From: Phytophthora sp. 'mugwort'
Taxonomy: Eukaryota > Oomycota > Peronosporomycetes > Peronosporales > Peronosporaceae
Direction of reading: 5' to 3'
DNA: 29,595 bases
Assembly: GCA_033558025.1 (NCBI GenBank)
Contig: JAUCEF010000053.1
Span: 1 to 29,595, forward strand
Shown in pieces: positions 26,508-29,595 of the stretch; the first letter of the stretch is position 1, and every line of letters starts with the position of its first letter. The notes below the pieces were generated by a model that was not told the DNA's origin, did not search any database, and was given only the letters and a program-made list of their open reading frames with translations. The position numbers and the translations under genes are program-made.

Positions 26508-26581
26508 ATGCTTATAGCTTAAATGGATAAAGCGTTAGATTGCGGATCTATAAAATGAAAGTTCAAATCTTTCTAAGCATA
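26508..26581 (+). tRNA. trnR: tRNA-Arg(GCG)
   Basis: Acceptor ATGCTTA/TAAGCAT, loop TTGCGGA with anticodon GCG, T stem GAAAG/CTTTC. It would read CGU/CGC codons. Position 34 is G rather than the A (inosine) of the bacterial ACG form. Confidence 0.9.
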
Positions 26582-26595
26582 TATTTTATTTATTT

Positions 26596-26667
26596 TGAAG
26601 TATAGCCAAGTGGTAAGGCCTCCGTTTTTGGTACGGAAAATCAAAGGTTCGAATCCTTTTACTTCAA
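26596..26667 (+). tRNA. trnQ: tRNA-Gln(UUG)
   Basis: Acceptor TGAAGTA/TACTTCA, anticodon stem TCCGT/ACGGA with loop TTTTGGT (anticodon TTG), T stem AAAGG/CCTTT. Confidence 0.95.
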
Positions 26668-26670
26668 AAA

Positions 26671-26744
26671 GGGCCTATAACTCAGTTGGTTAGAGTATAC
26701 GCCTGATAAGTGTAAAGTCAGTAGTTCAAATCTACTTAGGCCCA
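26671..26744 (+). tRNA. trnI: tRNA-Ile(GAU)
   Basis: Acceptor GGGCCTA/TAGGCCC, anticodon stem TACGC/GTGTA with loop CTGATAA, T stem AGTAG/CTACT. It starts three bases after trnQ. AUA codons would need a separate Ile(CAU) tRNA. Confidence 0.95.
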
Positions 26745-26746
26745 AT

Positions 26747-26820
26747 GAATAATTAACTCAATTTGGTAGAGTATTTCGTTTACACCGAAAATGTTAGCGG
26801 TTCGAGTCCGTTATTATTCA
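26747..26820 (+). tRNA. trnV: tRNA-Val(UAC)
   Basis: Acceptor GAATAAT/ATTATTC, anticodon stem TTTCG/CGAAA with loop TTTACAC (anticodon TAC), T stem AGCGG/CCGTT. The rps12 reading frame is open through this tRNA, so the true rps12 start lies after it. Confidence 0.94.
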
Positions 26821-26837
26821 ATAAAATAACAAATAAT

Positions 26838-27218
26838 ATGTCAACAATTAATCAATTATTTTTAAAAAAACAAAAACGTTTAGAAAAAAAAAAAAGAAAT
26901 AAAAGTCCAGCTTTAAAACAATGTCCTCAACGTAAAGGTATTTGTTTAAAAGTTTATAATACAACACCTAAAAAACCAAATTCTGCTATGCGTAAAGTAG
27001 CAAAAGTACACCTATCTAGTAGGTATACAATAATTACTTATATTCCAGGTATTGGTCATACTTTACAAGAACATTCAATAGTATTAGTTAGAGGAGGTCG
27101 TGTAAAAGATTTACCTGGAGTAAAATATCATGTAATTCGTGGTAAATATGATTTATTAGGGATTTATTCTCGAAAAACATCAAGATCAAAATATGGAACT
27201 AAAATACGAAGAGTATAA
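26838..27218 (+). CDS. rps12: Ribosomal protein S12 (uS12)
   Basis: Small-subunit protein S12, 126 residues, standard length, at the decoding centre. The ATG at 26838 (MSTINQLF) is chosen because the upstream frame crosses trnV. Signatures are [18 protein letters not shown] near residues 23-40, [16 protein letters not shown] near 42-57, the [30 protein letters not shown] block near 67-96 with the decoding-loop residues, and the tail [10 protein letters not shown]. It precedes rps7, as in the bacterial str operon. Confidence 0.98.
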   Translation: MSTINQLFLKKQKRLEKKKRNKSPALKQCPQRKGICLKVYNTTPKKPNSAMRKVAKVHLSSRYTIITYIPGIGHTLQEHSIVLVRGGRVKDLPGVKYHVIRGKYDLLGIYSRKTSRSKYGTKIRRV

Positions 27219-27240
27219 AATAAAAAAATTATTTATAAAT

Positions 27241-27627
27241 ATGTTATTAAAAAAAGGAAAAAAAAACTTGTTCTGAAAACATATTTATAAATATTTTAAT
27301 TACTTTAAAAAAAATTACAAAACAAAAACCGAATTTTATTTTATTTAAATCAATTGAAAATTTATTACCGAAATTAAAAGCAATAAGTATTCCAAATAAA
27401 AAAACGAAATAAAAAAAAAAAAAAAAAAAGATAGATATTTTTTAATGCTTTTAAATGAAGATAAACAAATTAAAAAATCGATATCGTGGTTACTTTTAAA
27501 TGCAAATTTAAAAAACATAACAAACGAAATTATTCAAACTTCAAAAAATAAAAGTAAAACAATCAATACAAAAAAACAATATTATAAAAATATAAAAAAA
27601 TTAAAATTTAATCTTATTTTTGATTAA
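27241..27627 (+). CDS. rps7: Ribosomal protein S7 (uS7), frame broken twice
   Basis: Small-subunit head protein S7, about 128 residues if read through. It starts MLLKKGKK, as other mitochondrial S7 (x-L-x-K-K-G-K-K). One run of nine A's (27258-27266) carries one too many. The next frame then gives CSENIFINILITLKKITKQK, then PNFILFKSIENLLPKLKAISIPN, which matches the central S7 helices. A second break in 27398-27404 (seven A's, eight needed) brings the frame to DRYFLMLLNEDKQIKKSISWLLLNA, the conserved C-terminal part. A run of 19 A's (27411-27429) lies inside. Its place right after rps12 supports the call. Confidence 0.82.
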
Positions 27628-27687
27628 TTTTTTTAAAATACATTATTTATCATTAAATAATTAATTATTACAAATTATAAAATTCTT

Positions 27688-28607
27688 ATGAAAAATTATT
27701 ATTATATTAATAAAAAAAATTTACAAATAGAAACTACAACAAATGATTCTAATATCGATAAATTTCAAAATGATTTAAAAATTTTAAAAGAAATTAGTAA
27801 TAATATACAAAATACACAAAAACATCCTTATCATTTAGTAGATCCAAGTCCTTGGCCTTTTATAATTTCTTTTGGACTTTTTTTTTTAACTTTTGGTGGT
27901 GCTATGTATTTTCATGGTTATATTGGCAGTAATTTCTTAATTTTAACAGGATTTTTTTAATGATTATTTTAACAATGTATACTTGGTTTCGTGATATAGT
28001 TAGAGAAGCTGTATATGAAGGTCAACATACTAAACAAGTACAATTAGGTTTAAGAAATGGTATGCTTTTATTTATTTTTAGTGAATTACTATTTTTTTGT
28101 TAGTTTTTTTTGGGCTTTTTTTCATTCAGCTTTAGCACCAACACCTGAAATTGGATCTTTATGGCCACCATTAGGTATTGAAACTGTTAATGCTTGGGGT
28201 ATTCCTTTATTAAATACTGTAATATTATTATCATCTGGGGGCAACTATTACTTGGGCACACCATTCAATAGTTTTTGGTGATAGAAAAAATGCTATTTTA
28301 AGTTTAATTATTACAATTTTATTAGCTTTTTTTTTTACTTTAATTCAAGCCTATGAATATATTGAAAGTACTTTTTCAATTTCTGATAGTATTTATGGTA
28401 CAACTTTTTTTTTATTAACAGGTTTTCATGGTATTCACGTTATTGTAGGTACTATTTTTATTATAGTAAGTACTATTAGATTAATTAATCATCATTTTAA
28501 CAAAACAACATCATTTCGGTTTTGAAGCTGCAGCTTGGTATTGGCATTTTGTAGATGTTGTTTGGTTATTTTTATTTGTAGCAGTTTACTGGTGGGGAGG
28601 TAATTAA
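27688..28607 (+). CDS. cox3: Cytochrome c oxidase subunit 3, frame broken at four sites
   Basis: Subunit III of complex IV, a seven-helix protein of about 300 residues when the frames are followed in order. Conserved segments in sequence order are [17 protein letters not shown], the [17 protein letters not shown] block, [33 protein letters not shown] followed by TITWAHHSI in the next frame, [16 protein letters not shown] and the C-terminal [26 protein letters not shown]. Breaks map to 27952-27958 (seven T's, eight needed), 28092-28098 (seven T's, six needed), 28237-28241 (five G's, four needed) and 28502-28505 (four A's, three needed). Residues 1-45 form an extra Asn/Lys-rich N-terminus. Confidence 0.92.
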
Positions 28608-28631
28608 TTTATTAAAAAATTAATAATTTTT

Positions 28632-29354
28632 ATGGTTAGTCCTTTAGAACAATTTGAAATTTTACCTATTTTTCAAATACCTTTTGTATTTACTAATGCT
28701 TCTTTAATTTTAGTAATAGGTTTAGTTTATTTATATATATTTACATGTATAAAAACTAAATTTATTCCAACAACGTTTTTCAACAAATTTTTGAAATGAT
28801 TTTTAATATTACAATTGAATTAACTTATTCTAGTATAGGAAAAGCTGGTAAATATTTTGTTTCATTAATTTTTGTTGTTTTTTTTTTTTATTTTATTATG
28901 TAATTTAATAGGAATGATTCCATACAGTTTTACTATAACAAGTCATTTAATTATTACGTTTACTTTAGCATTAACAATTTATTTAGGTTTTAATTTAATT
29001 GGAATTAAAAAACATAAATTTAATTTTTTAAATTTATTATTACCTAGTGGTGCAAGTATAGCATTAGTTCCCATCTTAGTACCTATTGAATTAGTTTCAT
29101 ACATTTTTCGTGTAATTAGTTTACCTGTACGATTATTTGCAAATATGATGGCTGGACATACTTTATTAAAAGTAATTGCAGGTTTTGCTTGGGCTATGTT
29201 AAATGTAAATAGTTTTATTTTTATGGCACATTTTATTCCATTAATAATTATTGTATTATTGGTTGGTTTAGAAATTGCTGTAGCTTTAATTCAGGCATAT
29301 GTGTTTACGATTTTAACGTGTATGTATATAAATGATGCTTTAAATTTACATTAA
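28632..29354 (+). CDS. atp6: ATP synthase F0 subunit 6, frame broken at two sites
   Basis: Subunit a of the F0 proton channel, about 240 residues when followed across frames. It begins MVSPLEQFEILPIF, typical of Atp6. A run of five T's at 28776-28780 is followed by a stop in the first frame; the next frame gives IFEMIFNITIELTY and the helix IGKAGKYFVSLIFVV. A second break in the T run 28878-28889 leads to LLCNLIGMIPYSFTITSHL, then RLFANMMAGHTLLKVIAGFA (with the essential Arg of the channel in LPVRLFANMMAGH) and the C-terminal GLEIAVALIQAYVFTILTCMYINDAL. The ends and all core helices are conserved. Confidence 0.93.
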
Positions 29355-29390
29355 TAAAATATACAAAAATAAGATATAATATTTTATATT

Positions 29391-29464
29391 GGAAAAATAG
29401 CTCAGTTGGTTAGAGTGGTAGCTTGTCACGCTATAAGTCGCGGGTTCAAGTCCCGTTTTTTCCG
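29391..29464 (+). tRNA. trnD: tRNA-Asp(GUC)
   Basis: Acceptor GGAAAAA/TTTTTCC, anticodon loop TTGTCAC with GTC, T stem GCGGG/CCCGT, discriminator G. Confidence 0.95.
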
Positions 29465-29498
29465 TTTAAATTTATTATATTTAAAAAAATTTATAAAT

Positions 29499-29595
29499 AT
29501 GTTATTAAATTATTCAAATATTTTTATATTCTTAATATTAAGTTTATTTTTATCAATTTTAATTTTCATTTTATCTTTTAGTTTAATTAAACAAA
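29499..29595 (+). CDS. nad3: NADH dehydrogenase subunit 3, 5' part
   Basis: The frame starts at ATG 29499 and is open to the window end (32 complete codons). It reads MLLNYSNIFIFLILSLFLSI then LIFILSFSLI, the first transmembrane helix of Nad3-type complex I subunits. The diagnostic P-x-x-E-K-x-S-x-Y-E-C-G-F motif would lie beyond the window. Position after trnD and the hydrophobic start fit nad3, but another short membrane subunit cannot be excluded. Confidence 0.7.
   Translation, partial: MLLNYSNIFIFLILSLFLSILIFILSFSLIKQ

Noticed and set aside
26763..26837. Longer rps12 N-terminus
   Set aside because: The extension translates trnV; the ATG at 26838 matches the family start.
28057..28281. 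Stand-alone ORF of 74 codons
   Set aside because: It is the middle part of cox3 in a shifted frame, flanked by the rest of Cox3.
28872..29354. Atp6 starting at 28872
   Set aside because: That would remove the conserved N-terminus MVSPLEQFEILPIF and the first helix, which are present upstream from 28632 in another frame.

Overview
The window is a gene-dense, strongly AT-biased mitochondrial DNA from a unicellular eukaryote, most likely a stramenopile and possibly an oomycete relative. The supporting features are bacterial-style ribosomal protein clusters kept in the organelle (rps3-rpl16, rps14-rps8-rpl6-rps2-rps4, rpl14-rpl5, rps12-rps7), mitochondrially encoded atp1 and nad7, large and small rRNA genes, trnR(GCG) beside trnR(UCU), and a 32-codon ORF between cox2 and cox1 like the one I remember from oomycete mtDNA. 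Tryptophan is TGG in the conserved genes, the only trnW has a CCA anticodon, and recognised genes end in TAA, so the standard code fits. I see no introns in either rRNA or in cox1.

Layout. From 1 to 5372 (+): rps3 (3' part), rpl16, trnM/I(CAU), an S1-like orf222, atp8, trnK, trnA, rps14, rps8, rpl6, rps2, rps4 and a hexapeptide-repeat ORF that looks like the detached C-terminal part of Rps4. From 5400 to 9514 (+): rnl, tRNAs N, S(GCU), M/I(CAU), P and fM, then rpl14, rpl5, trnG(GCC). From 9521 to 12352 (+): a structured spacer, unknown orf176, trnG(UCC), trnY, a repeat-bearing spacer, rns, trnW. From 12353 to 16108 (+): a 0.6 kb spacer, cox2, orf32, cox1, unknown orf137 and a hairpin. From 16109 to 16489: a convergent spacer holding a possible 5S rRNA. 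From 16490 to 24466 (-): trnR(UCU), nad6, nad5, atp1, trnE, nad4, trnH, an L10-like orf139, nad7. From 24583 to the end (+): nad2, trnF, rps10, trnR(GCG), trnQ, trnI(GAU), trnV, rps12, rps7, cox3, atp6, trnD and the start of nad3.

Together the genes supply the organelle's translation machinery and subunits of respiratory complexes I, IV and V. tRNAs sit between many genes and could serve as RNA-processing punctuation. Several junctions without tRNAs carry AT-rich inverted repeats instead.

Six conserved genes (rpl14, nad6, nad2, rps7, cox3, atp6) are interrupted by short indels in or next to homopolymers, densest at 27.2-28.9 kb. The protein is conserved on both sides of every break. Homopolymer errors in the assembly are the simplest explanation; programmed frameshifting or RNA editing is the alternative. 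The same explanation may apply to the rps4 / repeat-ORF junction.
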